Source: Pedobacter terrae (lineage in GTDB: Bacteria; Bacteroidota; Bacteroidia; Sphingobacteriales; Sphingobacteriaceae). From it: 64,000 bases of DNA. The notes under the pieces were generated by a model. That model did no database searches. It was not told where the DNA came from and worked only from the letters and a program-made list of their open reading frames with translations. The stretch covers positions 1-64,000 of the forward strand of contig NZ_FNCH01000017.1 of NCBI RefSeq assembly GCF_900100705.1, in the 5' to 3' direction. Shown here in pieces: positions 16,558 through 25,389 of this stretch; position 1 is the first letter of the stretch, and each line of letters starts with the position of its first letter. Made by a program: the position numbers and the translations under genes.

Positions 16558-17763
16558 CTAATTTATCTCTTTAATTTTCGCAACCAAAAAAATAATCAGC
16601 ATACCGAACACAGAAATAATCCCGAAAGAATAGCGAAGGCTGGACAATTGCGAAACATAACCGATTAACGGTGGGCCGAACAAAAAAGCAAAATAACCGA
16701 TGCTCGAAACCATGGTTATGGCTTTACCGGCTGGTACTTTCTTATTGTTTCCCGCTATGCTATATACCATGGGCACAATACTCGAAACACCCAAACCAAT
16801 AAGCATAAAACCAACAATAGCAATAAACAGGTTCGGGAATATCACCGCAAGCGCCATACCTACAGATATAATAGCACCGCTAATCTGTAACAGATTTTTT
16901 CGCCCGAATTTACCGATCAAAAATACGCCCATAAACCTTCCGCTGGCCATCATAAACATGAATGATGCATAACCAATAATGGCCTTATTGTGCGGCAATT
17001 TTACTACATCTTCGAAGTAAATAGCACTCCAATCGAACATGGTACCTTCGGTAGCCATACTACAAAATGCAATAACGCCCAATAACACCAAAATACCCTG
17101 AGGCATGGTAAAAAATTTCGTTTTCTCCACTACGGTATCTGGTTTATTGTAACTGAGTAGTTTTTTGGAATTAAATAACACATTGGTTAGAGATATGCAG
17201 GCAATAATCCAGAAATGGGTATACATACCTAATTTTAGGTTAACCAAACCAAGCGCAATTAATGCACCTGTTAAATTCCCGATACTCCAGGCGCCATGAA
17301 ATGAACTCATAATGGGTTTGCCATAATAGTTTTCACCAGCAACACCCTGAGTATTTAAAGCGATATTACATAAATTACCTGTAATACCAAACAAAACCAA
17401 AAAAGCCGCCAATTGCCAACCTGTGTTAGCTAATGCTAAAAAAGTTAATGCAATAGCATAAAGTGGCGCTGTTGCCCTTAACATTTTCTTACTGCCAAAA
17501 TGTGTGGTCAGTTTTGCAGAAAAAAACATGGTTATAATCTGTCCTGCCGGCAATGCAAAAAGTATAGAACCTAATTCTGCATCATTTAAACCCATGGAGG
17601 CCTTAAAAGTTGGGATCCTGCTGGCCCAACTGGCAAAGCAGACCCCTTGCATAAAGTAAAAGGCAGATATAGCTAAACGTACTTGTTTTGGAGAACTTTG
17701 CGCTAATGGAGGTTTATCTTCTGGTTTAATTAAAAATTCCTGTTCTTGCGTGCGCTCTTCCAA
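16558..17763 (-). CDS. MFS transporter, YbjJ-like
   Basis: This is a 401-residue inner-membrane major facilitator with about 12 hydrophobic helices. The loop 2-3 region carries FSAKLTTHFGSKKML in place of the classical MFS motif. The opening YFMQGVCFASWASRIPTFK resembles the E. coli YbjJ subgroup. It lies 108 bp downstream of tenA on the same strand with no obvious terminator between, so it may be read from the TPP-riboswitch transcript. That raises the possibility of a thiamine-precursor transporter, but sequence alone does not identify the substrate. Confidence 0.85.
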   Translation of the reverse strand: MEERTQEQEFLIKPEDKPPLAQSSPKQVRLAISAFYFMQGVCFASWASRIPTFKASMGLNDAELGSILFALPAGQIITMFFSAKLTTHFGSKKMLRATAPLYAIALTFLALANTGWQLAAFLVLFGITGNLCNIALNTQGVAGENYYGKPIMSSFHGAWSIGNLTGALIALGLVNLKLGMYTHFWIIACISLTNVLFNSKKLLSYNKPDTVVEKTKFFTMPQGILVLLGVIAFCSMATEGTMFDWSAIYFEDVVKLPHNKAIIGYASFMFMMASGRFMGVFLIGKFGRKNLLQISGAIISVGMALAVIFPNLFIAIVGFMLIGLGVSSIVPMVYSIAGNNKKVPAGKAITMVSSIGYFAFLFGPPLIGYVSQLSSLRYSFGIISVFGMLIIFLVAKIKEIN

Positions 17764-17871
17764 TGTGATGTTTTAAAATGATAAAACGACAAAGTTCTTT
17801 AAATCTATTGGAAATATCGACAGGTTTTTAACATTTTATCAAAATATTTTGCCGTCTATGAGGTTAAAATA

Positions 17872-18525
17872 TTAGATTTTCCATTTTTCCAATTCATAGG
17901 CACTATCCCAGAACATCCACTCTAAGCGGGTAGCCATTTCAAAAGCATCCAGCATTTTTTGTTGAGTTACAGCATTTGTTTGTGCTGCCAGTTCATCTGT
18001 AATATCAATGGCTTTTTCTACTGCAGTTGCAAATTCTACACCTGCATACATATCAATCCACCTTTTGTAAGGATTTTCGTTTCCATTTTGCTGAGTAAAA
18101 ATATGATCGCCTACAGCCTTATAAATCCAAAAACAGGGCAAAACAGCCGCTACCGCTACTTCTACATTGGCATAGGCTGCTTGACTAAGGATATAACTGG
18201 TATACAAAAGTGTAGATGGAGTGGCCCGCACTTCGCTTGCTAAACCAAATTCTACAAAATAGCTTTGGTGCAGACTGCGCTCGGCAAAAATAGCCCCTGT
18301 AGAAAACCCCGCAAAAGTCATCACCAAATCTGCATTTTGCATCCGTCCACTAATCGTGCTTAGTGTCCGCCCGAATTCTAAAAGGTAATAGGCATCCTGT
18401 GCTAAATAGAAGATAAATTTTTCTTTTGGCAAGGTGCCATTGCTCAGCTCCGTATTAAAGGGCATGGTTAAAATTTTATTATAGATGGGTTTAACCCGTT
18501 CCCAGGCATTGTCGCTCCACTTCAT
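17872..18525 (-). CDS. tenA: Aminopyrimidine aminohydrolase / thiaminase II
   Basis: TenA-family helical enzyme that hydrolyses aminopyrimidine from degraded thiamine to salvage HMP. Family residues are present: D44 in YLAQDAYYL, the catalytic cysteine C131 in AAVLPCFW, and a C-terminal glutamate in ATRLEWMFWDSAY. The length of 217 is typical. Its ATG overlaps the thiD stop codon as ATGA, so the two are translationally coupled. HMP produced here is the direct substrate of ThiD. Confidence 0.94.
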   Translation of the reverse strand: MKWSDNAWERVKPIYNKILTMPFNTELSNGTLPKEKFIFYLAQDAYYLLEFGRTLSTISGRMQNADLVMTFAGFSTGAIFAERSLHQSYFVEFGLASEVRATPSTLLYTSYILSQAAYANVEVAVAAVLPCFWIYKAVGDHIFTQQNGNENPYKRWIDMYAGVEFATAVEKAIDITDELAAQTNAVTQQKMLDAFEMATRLEWMFWDSAYELEKWKI

Positions 18526-19340
18526 TGGATAATTAATTTTAAAGGTTCGAAAAAGTGGTTTAGCGGTCCGTTACCTTCCCCTGTTTTTACTTCGCTACCT
18601 GCCTGTAAGGCCCGGCTGATGTAGTTTTTTGCATTTTTTATTGCAGATAATAAATTGTTGCCCTTTGCCATTTCGGCGGCTATAGCCGATGAGAGTGTGC
18701 AACCCGTTCCGTGCAAATTTTTAGAAGCAATAAAGACACTTTCTAAAACCAAAGGAATTTCGGCACCAGAAATGAGTACATCGTAAATAATCGGTCCAGC
18801 CAAATGGCCACCTTTAACCAAGACTGCTTTTGCACCTTTTTCGATGATTTTCTTCCCTGCGGCGACCATATCATAAAGGTTATTGATTTCTTGTCCCGAA
18901 AGGATTATGGCCTCATCTATATTTGGTGTAACCAAACTAACGATGGGAAATAATTTTTCTACCAATTGATTAACGGTATCGGATTCGATTAAGCGGTGCC
19001 CACTGGTAGCAACCATTACAGGATCTAAAATAACAGGAACATTCACAGCGTAATTTTTAAGTTCTGTTTCAATTACATCAACCACTTCTGCCCGGTTAAT
19101 CATGCCGATTTTAATCGCCAATGGTGTTATATCATCCAACACGGCCTGTAACTGATCTTTAATTATCGTAACTGGAATTCCATGAACGGACCGCACCCCT
19201 AGTGTATTTTGTGCTGTTACTGCCGTAATTACCGAGGTACCAAAACAGCCCAGAGCTGAAAAGGTCTTCAAATCTGCCTGAATGCCCGCACCGCCGCCGC
19301 TATCTGAGCCAGCTATTGTTAATACCTGAATATAATTCAT
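18522..19340 (-). CDS. thiD: Hydroxymethylpyrimidine/phosphomethylpyrimidine kinase
   Basis: ThiD phosphorylates HMP and then HMP-P to HMP-PP for thiamine synthesis in the cytosol. The family N-terminus VLTIAGSDSGGGAGIQADLK and the C-terminal GTGCTLSSAIAAEMAKG are intact. I place the start at the ATG at 19340 because ThiD proteins normally begin a few residues before LTIAGSDSGG. An ATG at 19355 and a TTG at 19367 in the same frame are alternatives. Expression is expected to fall when thiamine pyrophosphate binds the riboswitch upstream. Confidence 0.95.
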   Translation of the reverse strand: MNYIQVLTIAGSDSGGGAGIQADLKTFSALGCFGTSVITAVTAQNTLGVRSVHGIPVTIIKDQLQAVLDDITPLAIKIGMINRAEVVDVIETELKNYAVNVPVILDPVMVATSGHRLIESDTVNQLVEKLFPIVSLVTPNIDEAIILSGQEINNLYDMVAAGKKIIEKGAKAVLVKGGHLAGPIIYDVLISGAEIPLVLESVFIASKNLHGTGCTLSSAIAAEMAKGNNLLSAIKNAKNYISRALQAGSEVKTGEGNGPLNHFFEPLKLIIQ

Positions 19341-19421
19341 GGTTAAAGACTTCATTTTGTTGTACAACTTCAGGAGTCTTCAAATGCCGAAGGCATTTTA
19401 TGCAATTATTGCAGACAAACT

Positions 19422-19577
19422 AATTTCCTACGCCGGCATGATCCGGATCAGGTCCATTTGAGGTTGATGGCTGGAGGGTTTTACGGCTGAAGGAAACTAA
19501 ACCTCTACCTTTTCATCTTCTACCGTTAACCTCAAAAAGGGTATATTCTCAGCCAACTTATTTGAAGGCACCCCTAA
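19422..19577 (-). promoter_or_regulatory. TPP riboswitch (thi box)
   Basis: The minus strand holds AGGGGTGCC, then GGCTGAGAATATACCC, and later ACCTGATCCGGATCATGCCGG followed by CGTAGGAAA. These are the conserved strands of the TPP aptamer. The variable P3 arm is enlarged, closed by TTGAGGTTAACGG and CCATCAACCTCAA. A short AAATGCC/GGCATTT hairpin (19382-19398) lies between the aptamer and thiD without a T run, so translational control is more likely than termination. Confidence 0.95.
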
Positions 19578-19702
19578 AGTTTTATTGCATGCAATATAGG
19601 GCTTAATTTTAATTCTTTGTTTATCGAAATGAATTAAATAAGAACCGAGTCGATTAATATTATGTATTTTGATTAGATTCAGCCTCCTTTTTTCAGTGCT
19701 AT

Positions 19703-19730
19703 CGTCATGCTGAATTTATTTCAGCATCTT
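19703..19730 (-). repeat. Single REP-like hairpin, TGCTGA class
   Basis: CGTCATGCTGAATTTATTTC followed by AGCATCTT is the minimal form of the repeat without loop insertion. It stands alone between the riboswitch and lpd. Confidence 0.6.
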
Positions 19731-19850
19731 TACTGCTAGATAGGAGAACTTTCAAAGAATATTAATAATCGAAGGTTAAGAAGAGTGGTCAACTAATAGT
19801 GAAATACCTATTTAAATTGACAACTCTGAAAGAATGATATATGCAATTTA

Positions 19851-19887
19851 CCGATCAGATACTGAATTTGTTTCAGTATCTGATCGG
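19851..19887. repeat. Perfect 16-bp inverted repeat downstream of lpd
   Basis: CCGATCAGATACTGAA pairs perfectly with TTCAGTATCTGATCGG around TTTGT. The loop-proximal part (CTGAAtttgtTTCAG) is shared with the REP-like hairpins. It ends 7 bp from the lpd stop and could also act as a 3' stabilising hairpin; no T run follows. Confidence 0.6.
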
Positions 19888-19894
19888 ATAATAA

Positions 19895-21301
19895 TTAAAT
19901 GTGTATCGCTCTGTTATCAGTTGCAGCAAGTGCCGCCTCTTTTAGCGCTTCTGTATAGGTTGGATGCGCATGGCAGGTACGTGCAATATCTTCAGCAGAT
20001 GCGCGGAATTCCATTGCAATAACGGCTTCAGCAATCATATCTGCAGCACGCGGACCAATCATGTGTACACCTAAAACCTCATCAGTTGCAGCATCGGCCA
20101 AAACTTTAATAAAACCATCGGTATCCATACTCGCTTTCGCACGTCCGCTGGCTTTGAAAGGGAATGAACCTGCTTTATATTTCACACCTTTTTCTTTTAA
20201 CTGCTCTTCAGTTAAACCTACAGAAGCAACTTCTGGCCAGGTATAAACTACCCCTGGAATTAAGTTATAATTGATATGTGGTTTCTGACCGGCAATGGTT
20301 TCGGCAACGTAAGTACCTTCATCTTCTGCTTTGTGTGCCAGCATCGCACCGGTAATTACATCTCCAATGGCGTAAACACCAGCAACCGAAGTTTCTAAAT
20401 GCTCATTTACAGGGACTTTTTTTCCTCTTTCTTCAACAGTAATACCGATTTTATCTAAACCCAGACCTTCGGTATAAGCCGTACGACCAACAGCTACGAT
20501 GCAATAATCAGCGTCGAAATTTACGGCTTCACCCTTCGCATTTTCGGCAGTAACCGTTACCGTTTCACCATTATTTGTAGCACCGGTAACTTTATGATTC
20601 ATAAAGAATTCCATGCCCAGGTTTTTCTTCAGTACGCGTTGAAGTTCTTTTCCTAAACTTGCATCCATTGTTGCAATGATGGATGGTAAAAACTCAATTA
20701 CTGAAACTTTTGTGCCTAAACGGGCGTAAACAGAACCTAACTCCAAACCGATAACACCGCCCCCAATTACAACCATCGACTTTGGAACTTCTTTAATATT
20801 TAAAGCCTCTGTTGAGGTAATAATGCGTTTTTTATCGATTGGCAAAAATGGCAGAACTGTAGGCTTAGAGCCCGTAGCAATGATAACATTTTTAGCGGTT
20901 AAGGTCTCGGTAGAACCATCAGCCTTTGTGATTAAAACTGTGTTTTTATCTACAAATGAACCAACACCTTCGTAAGAATCGATTTTATTTTTCTTGAACA
21001 AATAAGTAATACCAGCCGTATTTTGCGCAACAACATCGTCTTTACGGGCGATCATTTGTGGCATATTTACTTTAAGGTTCTTTAAATCGATACCGTGAGT
21101 AGTAAATGTATGGGCAGCGTTGTGAAAATGCTCTGATGAATCTAACAAAGCTTTTGATGGAATACAACCTACGTTTAAGCAAGTACCTCCAAAAGTTTTA
21201 TATTTTTCTATTACTGCAGTTTTTAAACCTAACTGAGCACAACGGATTGCGCCTACATAACCGCCCGGACCTGAACCGATAACAACGACATCGTATTGCA
21301 T
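19895..21301 (-). CDS. lpdA: Dihydrolipoyl dehydrogenase
   Basis: E3 flavoprotein that reoxidises lipoamide in the pyruvate/2-oxoacid dehydrogenase and glycine-cleavage complexes. The FAD motif GSGPGGYVG (9-17), the redox disulfide GGTCLNVGCIPSK with C41 and C46, the NAD-binding GGGVIGLELG segment (about 180-190) and the C-terminal catalytic HAHPTYTE are all intact. The length of 468 is standard. A close promoter match lies just upstream. gcvT, whose pathway uses this enzyme, is 34 kb away in the window. Confidence 0.96.
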   Translation of the reverse strand: MQYDVVVIGSGPGGYVGAIRCAQLGLKTAVIEKYKTFGGTCLNVGCIPSKALLDSSEHFHNAAHTFTTHGIDLKNLKVNMPQMIARKDDVVAQNTAGITYLFKKNKIDSYEGVGSFVDKNTVLITKADGSTETLTAKNVIIATGSKPTVLPFLPIDKKRIITSTEALNIKEVPKSMVVIGGGVIGLELGSVYARLGTKVSVIEFLPSIIATMDASLGKELQRVLKKNLGMEFFMNHKVTGATNNGETVTVTAENAKGEAVNFDADYCIVAVGRTAYTEGLGLDKIGITVEERGKKVPVNEHLETSVAGVYAIGDVITGAMLAHKAEDEGTYVAETIAGQKPHINYNLIPGVVYTWPEVASVGLTEEQLKEKGVKYKAGSFPFKASGRAKASMDTDGFIKVLADAATDEVLGVHMIGPRAADMIAEAVIAMEFRASAEDIARTCHAHPTYTEALKEAALAATDNRAIHI

Positions 21302-21325
21302 AATTTCTTAAGTATTTTAATTAGC

Positions 21326-21356
21326 CAAATGTATGGAAAAAAGGCGGAAAGCTAAA
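21326..21356 (-). promoter_or_regulatory. lpdA promoter
   Basis: The minus strand reads TTTA (21353-21356), 19 bp, then TACATTTG (21326-21333), a near-perfect match to the Bacteroidetes consensus. It gives a leader of roughly 20 nt. The rest of the 360-bp gap to 21662 shows no gene, only AT-rich low-complexity sequence. Confidence 0.55.
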
Positions 21357-21662
21357 AGTAGAATGGGCAATAGTCTTGCAATCTTTTAGGCGTTAGACCA
21401 CAAATTAATAGCCTATAGGGCATAACTGACGCTTCATTACTGAGGTCAAACAGGATAATCCCACAAAGTTCAATGTGTATAAGTCTATGAGCATAACAAT
21501 ATTTTACTTTAAGACTATAAAATATTTGGTTTATCCCGATACATAAAGTAAATAAGCTGGGGCTAAGTATTTGACATTTAACCCTAATTCACTATACACC
21601 TCCTAAACCATAAACTATTCACCAATCAACCATTGACTAATGAACTATTGACAAATGCCCTC

Positions 21663-22019
21663 TTAAACCGATTGCCCGAAAGTAAGTAAATTGTTATCCG
21701 GATCCAGCATGGAAAACTCTTTCTGCCCCCATGGTTTTGATTGCAAATGCCCATTTGGGTGGATGCTTTGTTTAGTTTCCAGCATCGAATTGTACAAACC
21801 CTCTATATCATCTGTACGGATGTAAACCTGTCCGTAGTTTTCTTTCGGATCAAGTGCTTCAAATAAAAAAAAGTGAATCTGAATATGGTCTTGTTTGACC
21901 ATTAGATAATCCTTAAAATTGTCTGCGCCAATGTCTTTAAATCCTAATTTATTTACATAAAAATCTTTGGTGATTTCTTTATCACGCATTGGAAGTTTTG
22001 GGTTAATCTCTGTCAGCAT
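21663..22019 (-). CDS. VOC/glyoxalase superfamily protein, bleomycin-resistance type
   Basis: A 118-residue single VOC module with paired beta-alpha-beta-beta-beta halves: PKLPMRDKEITKDFYVNKLGF at the start and GQVYIRTDDIEGLYNSM in the middle, ending in KEFSMLDPDNNLLTFGQ. It resembles small-molecule-binding bleomycin-resistance proteins that dimerise and lack a complete metal site. The ligand is unknown. It is 53 bp downstream of the broken Crp/Fnr gene and probably the last gene of that minus-strand run. Confidence 0.82.
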   Translation of the reverse strand: MLTEINPKLPMRDKEITKDFYVNKLGFKDIGADNFKDYLMVKQDHIQIHFFLFEALDPKENYGQVYIRTDDIEGLYNSMLETKQSIHPNGHLQSKPWGQKEFSMLDPDNNLLTFGQSV

Positions 22020-22072
22020 ATTTTTTTATTTCAAAAATGAGCAATTTTCTCAAAAGCAGCACTTGATCGAAA

Positions 22073-22633
22073 TCAGGAAATTCGATAGTTTGCCCTAACT
22101 CTGCTTAATGTTTCGGGGGTTATTTTAAGATACGAAGCGATAAGTTTAACTGGAAAAACCTGTACAATAAGGGGTTTAACATTTTTAATATAATCATATT
22201 TTTGTGCGGGACTTAATGCATTATCGAAAAGGTAAGTCCGGTGATTCGCTTGACCAAAAATTCTTCCCAGGTTTAAGAAAGATTGCGAATTGCCAATTAA
22301 CTCGTGCAGGTTAATTAAACTCAATTCGATTACCTCCGCATCCTTAAATGCTTTAATGGTTGTACCCGAAGGTATTTGATCAATCAAACTTGGGTGATTA
22401 AACATCCATTCTTTGGGTAGATGCAGGTCGATGATGGTTTCAGTTTCTTAATCAGACTGAAATTGAACGAAAGACCCAGAAAGAATGAAATAAACAGATT
22501 GGCAAACCTCACCCTGGCGCAAGACCTTATCATTTTTCTTAACTATTTTTCGCAGCGCTTTTTCTTCAAACAACAGCAGATCGTGGGGTGAAAATGTTCC
22601 TACGCCGGCTAAAATTTCCTGAGCAGACATCAT
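22073..22633 (-). pseudogene. Crp/Fnr-family regulator interrupted by an in-frame stop
   Basis: Residues 1-61 (22633 to 22451) are the first part of a cyclic-nucleotide-binding domain ending GSFVQFQSD. The next codon is TAA (22450-22448). The same frame then continues without interruption through ETETIIDLHLPKEW and FPVKLIASYLKITPETLSRV, a shortened helix-turn-helix, to a stop at 22073. Without the TAA the product would be about 186 residues, normal for this Bacteroidota subgroup. No frameshift is needed. Either the gene was recently inactivated or the base is a sequencing error. A restart at the ATG at 22405 would lack half the sensor domain. Confidence 0.85.
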
Positions 22634-22668
22634 AAACTATATTATTCGGAAGATAGAGTATCAAGCAA

Positions 22669-23289
22669 TTATTGATGCGCTATTTTTCTCGTGATTAAAT
22701 AAGCAACAACTATGTTCGGGAGCCAGCATAACCAGGCAACAAGCAGGTACGCTTTTATAAAATCGCCATACATTATTGTCAGAATCGGTAGCCAAATCCT
22801 CAATGTTACGGCAGCAAAACAGGCAGCATAACTATAAACCATCATTTTTTGATGTGCTGCAATTTCTCCGTGTTTAATGTGTAAATAAGCTTTTAAAGTA
22901 GTGTAAAACCAAATGATGCCCAAACAAATAAATCCTGCGGAAGAAATCCACCCGCCGGTCGCAAAAAAACCAATACAAATACCCGCTAGTGCACTGAGCA
23001 GTACAGCAACCACATAAACTTTACCTAGTTTTCGGTGTAATGTCATGCGCCTATTCCTCATCTGCGGACTAAATTGTGTCCAACCGATAAATAAAGCAAT
23101 TCCTCCAAAAATGATATGCGTATAAAAACCAATGTTCCAGCAAGTGTTGCTTAACAACGATACCGACTTCGAACCTAACAATCCAAATTTTCTATCGATT
23201 AAAAAGTAAATCATTGGATAAAGCCCAATCAGCAATGCGAAAGTTGCCAATAAAATCCATAATCCTTTTTTTACCATACTGAGCGTCAT
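22669..23289 (-). CDS. DUF2306 membrane protein
   Basis: This 206-residue protein has about six hydrophobic segments. The family hallmarks are the central HIIFGGIALFIGWTQF, RNRRMTLHRKLGKVYV and HIKHGEIAAHQKMM; the conserved histidines could bind heme or metal, but the function of DUF2306 is not known to me. An ATG four codons in (23277) is an alternative start. It lies 34 bp after the HAD gene and 35 bp before the Crp/Fnr pseudogene on the same strand, so it is probably cotranscribed. Confidence 0.85.
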   Translation of the reverse strand: MTLSMVKKGLWILLATFALLIGLYPMIYFLIDRKFGLLGSKSVSLLSNTCWNIGFYTHIIFGGIALFIGWTQFSPQMRNRRMTLHRKLGKVYVVAVLLSALAGICIGFFATGGWISSAGFICLGIIWFYTTLKAYLHIKHGEIAAHQKMMVYSYAACFAAVTLRIWLPILTIMYGDFIKAYLLVAWLCWLPNIVVAYLITRKIAHQ

Positions 23290-23323
23290 GTTACTTCATA
23301 CTAAGCTAATTAATTTTCAATAA

Positions 23324-23989
23324 CTAAATCAGTTCTTTTTGTAACATAAATGTTTTGGCATTGGCAAAACTGAGGAACAGCTCATCAGCAATTTTCAGTT
23401 TTTGATGTGCCCGCACATTGCTCTGAATAGCGTAACAGGTAATACCAGCAGCCAGTGCCGATTTAACCCCATTTAAGGTATCTTCAAAAACGATGCATTC
23501 TTCTTTGGATAAGCCCAGGCGTTCTATACAAAGGTTATAACTCTCCGGATCGGGTTTAGATTTGCTTACATCTGTACGGGTGATAAACAAACTGAAATAT
23601 TTAGCTAAACCATTGCGTTCAAAAACAGCTTCAACATCAATTTTCGGACTGGCTGTAACCACTGCTAGTGTAAGTCCTTTTTCGTAAGCAAATTGTACAA
23701 ATTCTAAGGCATACGGCATTAGTGCTATATCAGTAGTTCTAAAACCTTCAAAAGTTATCTTTTCTCTTCTATCAATAAAGTCTGCTAAATCTTCATCAAT
23801 TTTATAGCGGTCTATAATGGTTTTTGCATTTATTGGCAGCGGAATGCCTGCATAATTAATTAGCCAATCTTTAAATTCGATATGCACATTGTAGGGTTGC
23901 AAGAAAGTATTCCAACAATCGAAATGAAATTTTTCAGAATCAATCAATGTACCATCTAAATCGAAAAGCAGGGCTTTTATTTTACTCAT
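23324..23989 (-). CDS. HAD-superfamily phosphatase, beta-phosphoglucomutase-like
   Basis: This 221-residue subfamily IA HAD enzyme has motif I DLDGTLIDSE (D10 nucleophile, D12), motif II VVTAS (about 109-113), the motif III lysine in SKSKPDPESY, and motif IV in VFEDTLNGVKSA. The helical cap between motifs I and II suggests a small phosphorylated metabolite, such as a sugar phosphate, as substrate. It starts 23 bp after the phytase-like lipoprotein gene, in the same minus-strand run. Confidence 0.9.
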   Translation of the reverse strand: MSKIKALLFDLDGTLIDSEKFHFDCWNTFLQPYNVHIEFKDWLINYAGIPLPINAKTIIDRYKIDEDLADFIDRREKITFEGFRTTDIALMPYALEFVQFAYEKGLTLAVVTASPKIDVEAVFERNGLAKYFSLFITRTDVSKSKPDPESYNLCIERLGLSKEECIVFEDTLNGVKSALAAGITCYAIQSNVRAHQKLKIADELFLSFANAKTFMLQKELI

Positions 23990-24012
23990 TATAAATTTTT
24001 AACTGAATTGGT

Positions 24013-25194
24013 TTATGGGATTATCTCGAAAAGAAAAAACTGTTGCACCTGAGATTTACCGAAATTATTATCTACACAAAATATTAAAGAATGGTGCCCG
24101 TTGGCAAGTTTTGGTCCAAAAGTTACGCCTTCAAAATTATCGATGTGCCTGTTTAAGGTATCAAAGTCGAAAAGTAGTTTTTTGCTGAGGGGCTTAGGTG
24201 GGTTTTTCGTAAAAGATGCATTATTGATTTCATTTTCTGCACCATTCAGATCAACCAGGTAAAGTTTTAAAAAAGTATGGTCATCATGACCTTTCGCCCA
24301 GGCCCGCTCCATTACCAGAAGCAGGTGATCGTCAACGGCCAATATTTCTGAAATTCCATTTACATTCCAGTCATTATCTACAGTAGGTTTAACCGGTAAG
24401 GCGCCAAGGTGATAAGCATATTGTGCCACATTCTTTTTAGTGGCCACATCAAACTTTAAAATCCGTGTTAAAGCTTTATCATATTCAAAAGCTGCTTGCG
24501 GACCATCCTGGTAAAGTGGTTCTTCTAAACCGGCATATAAAGTTTTGTAATTATCAGCATAAGTTAATCCCTCAAACAATGCATTTTTCCGTGGACCGTT
24601 CTCTGTTTTGGTAAAGTGAAAACCTTTTGGCAGCGGAATGGTATCTAAAAATTTTCCAGTTGTAGATATAAAAGTTAAACTGGGTTGAACAATGGTCGTA
24701 TCGCCATTTTTAAACAACCTTTCGCCTTCGCTGCTCCAGATCAGTTGATTGGTAATTGGATTATAACGAACGGACTCTCCATCCGGCTTCACACTTTTAT
24801 CGGTTCCATATTTGGGATATTGTTTTCCATTTTCCTGTATAAGAAAATTAACTCCGGTAATCCGGATGGTATCGATTTTATTTTCTTTAAGCACAATCTT
24901 TGCGGTGTAAATCCTTGCCGGGCTAAATTGCGAAGGATCATCACTGATTATATAATACTGGTTCTGTTTTACATCATAATCAATCCCCGATAAACCACCA
25001 ACAACCGTATTCTGAAAAACAGGGTTTAAGGGCATAACGTATTCATCTAGAAACCTGATAGCTGAAACACTGGTCTCATCCTGCTTAACCGCAGCATATT
25101 TAGCTACTGAACACGAGGAGAAAACAATAGCCAAGAGCGCATAAATAATGAAAAATGGGCTTACGGATTTCACATCGAAATATTTAGGTGGCAA
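24013..25194 (-). CDS. Esterase-like activity of phytase family lipoprotein
   Basis: This 393-residue cell-surface or periplasmic lipoprotein has a hydrophobic segment ending in the lipobox VFSSC (lipidation at about C28). The mature protein carries the phytase-like propeller domain: GGLSGIDYDVKQNQYYIISDD near the N-terminus, PDGESVRYNPITNQLIWSSEGE in the middle and NFEGVTFGPKLANGHHSLIFCVDNN at the end. Family members may act on phosphoesters, but activity is unproven. It is the first gene of the minus-strand run to 21.7 kb. Confidence 0.85.
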   Translation of the reverse strand: MPPKYFDVKSVSPFFIIYALLAIVFSSCSVAKYAAVKQDETSVSAIRFLDEYVMPLNPVFQNTVVGGLSGIDYDVKQNQYYIISDDPSQFSPARIYTAKIVLKENKIDTIRITGVNFLIQENGKQYPKYGTDKSVKPDGESVRYNPITNQLIWSSEGERLFKNGDTTIVQPSLTFISTTGKFLDTIPLPKGFHFTKTENGPRKNALFEGLTYADNYKTLYAGLEEPLYQDGPQAAFEYDKALTRILKFDVATKKNVAQYAYHLGALPVKPTVDNDWNVNGISEILAVDDHLLLVMERAWAKGHDDHTFLKLYLVDLNGAENEINNASFTKNPPKPLSKKLLFDFDTLNRHIDNFEGVTFGPKLANGHHSLIFCVDNNFGKSQVQQFFLFEIIP

Positions 25195-25269
25195 AAATAT
25201 GTTTTTTTAATGCAACAATATAGTTTTTGTCGCGGAGGCTGAGATGAGCACGGAATAATCTATTTTGTG

Positions 25270-25369
25270 GTGTTAGATGTTATCATCTGACACACATCAA
25301 TATAACTTTAGAAACCTTACAATTAAGCAATCTTTTCAAGATAAAAATAGTCGGATGGTAACATCCGAC
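25270..25369. repeat. Two short hairpins of one palindromic type
   Basis: GTGTTAGATG-TTAT-CATCTGACAC (25270-25293) and GTCGGATG-GTAA-CATCCGAC (25350-25369) share the core GATG-loop-CATC. They are 56 bp apart, between the phytase-like and DUF6515 genes. Confidence 0.5.
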
Positions 25370-25389
25370 TACACGCTAAACCCAAATAA

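Noticed and set aside
16287..16574. Cys-rich frame between the M14-like and MFS genes, and its antisense partner
   Set aside because: Both are within a degenerate intergenic element and look random.
22448..22450. Programmed read-through or recoding of TAA in the Crp/Fnr gene
   Set aside because: There is no stem-loop or context signal for recoding, and a point mutation or sequencing error is simpler.
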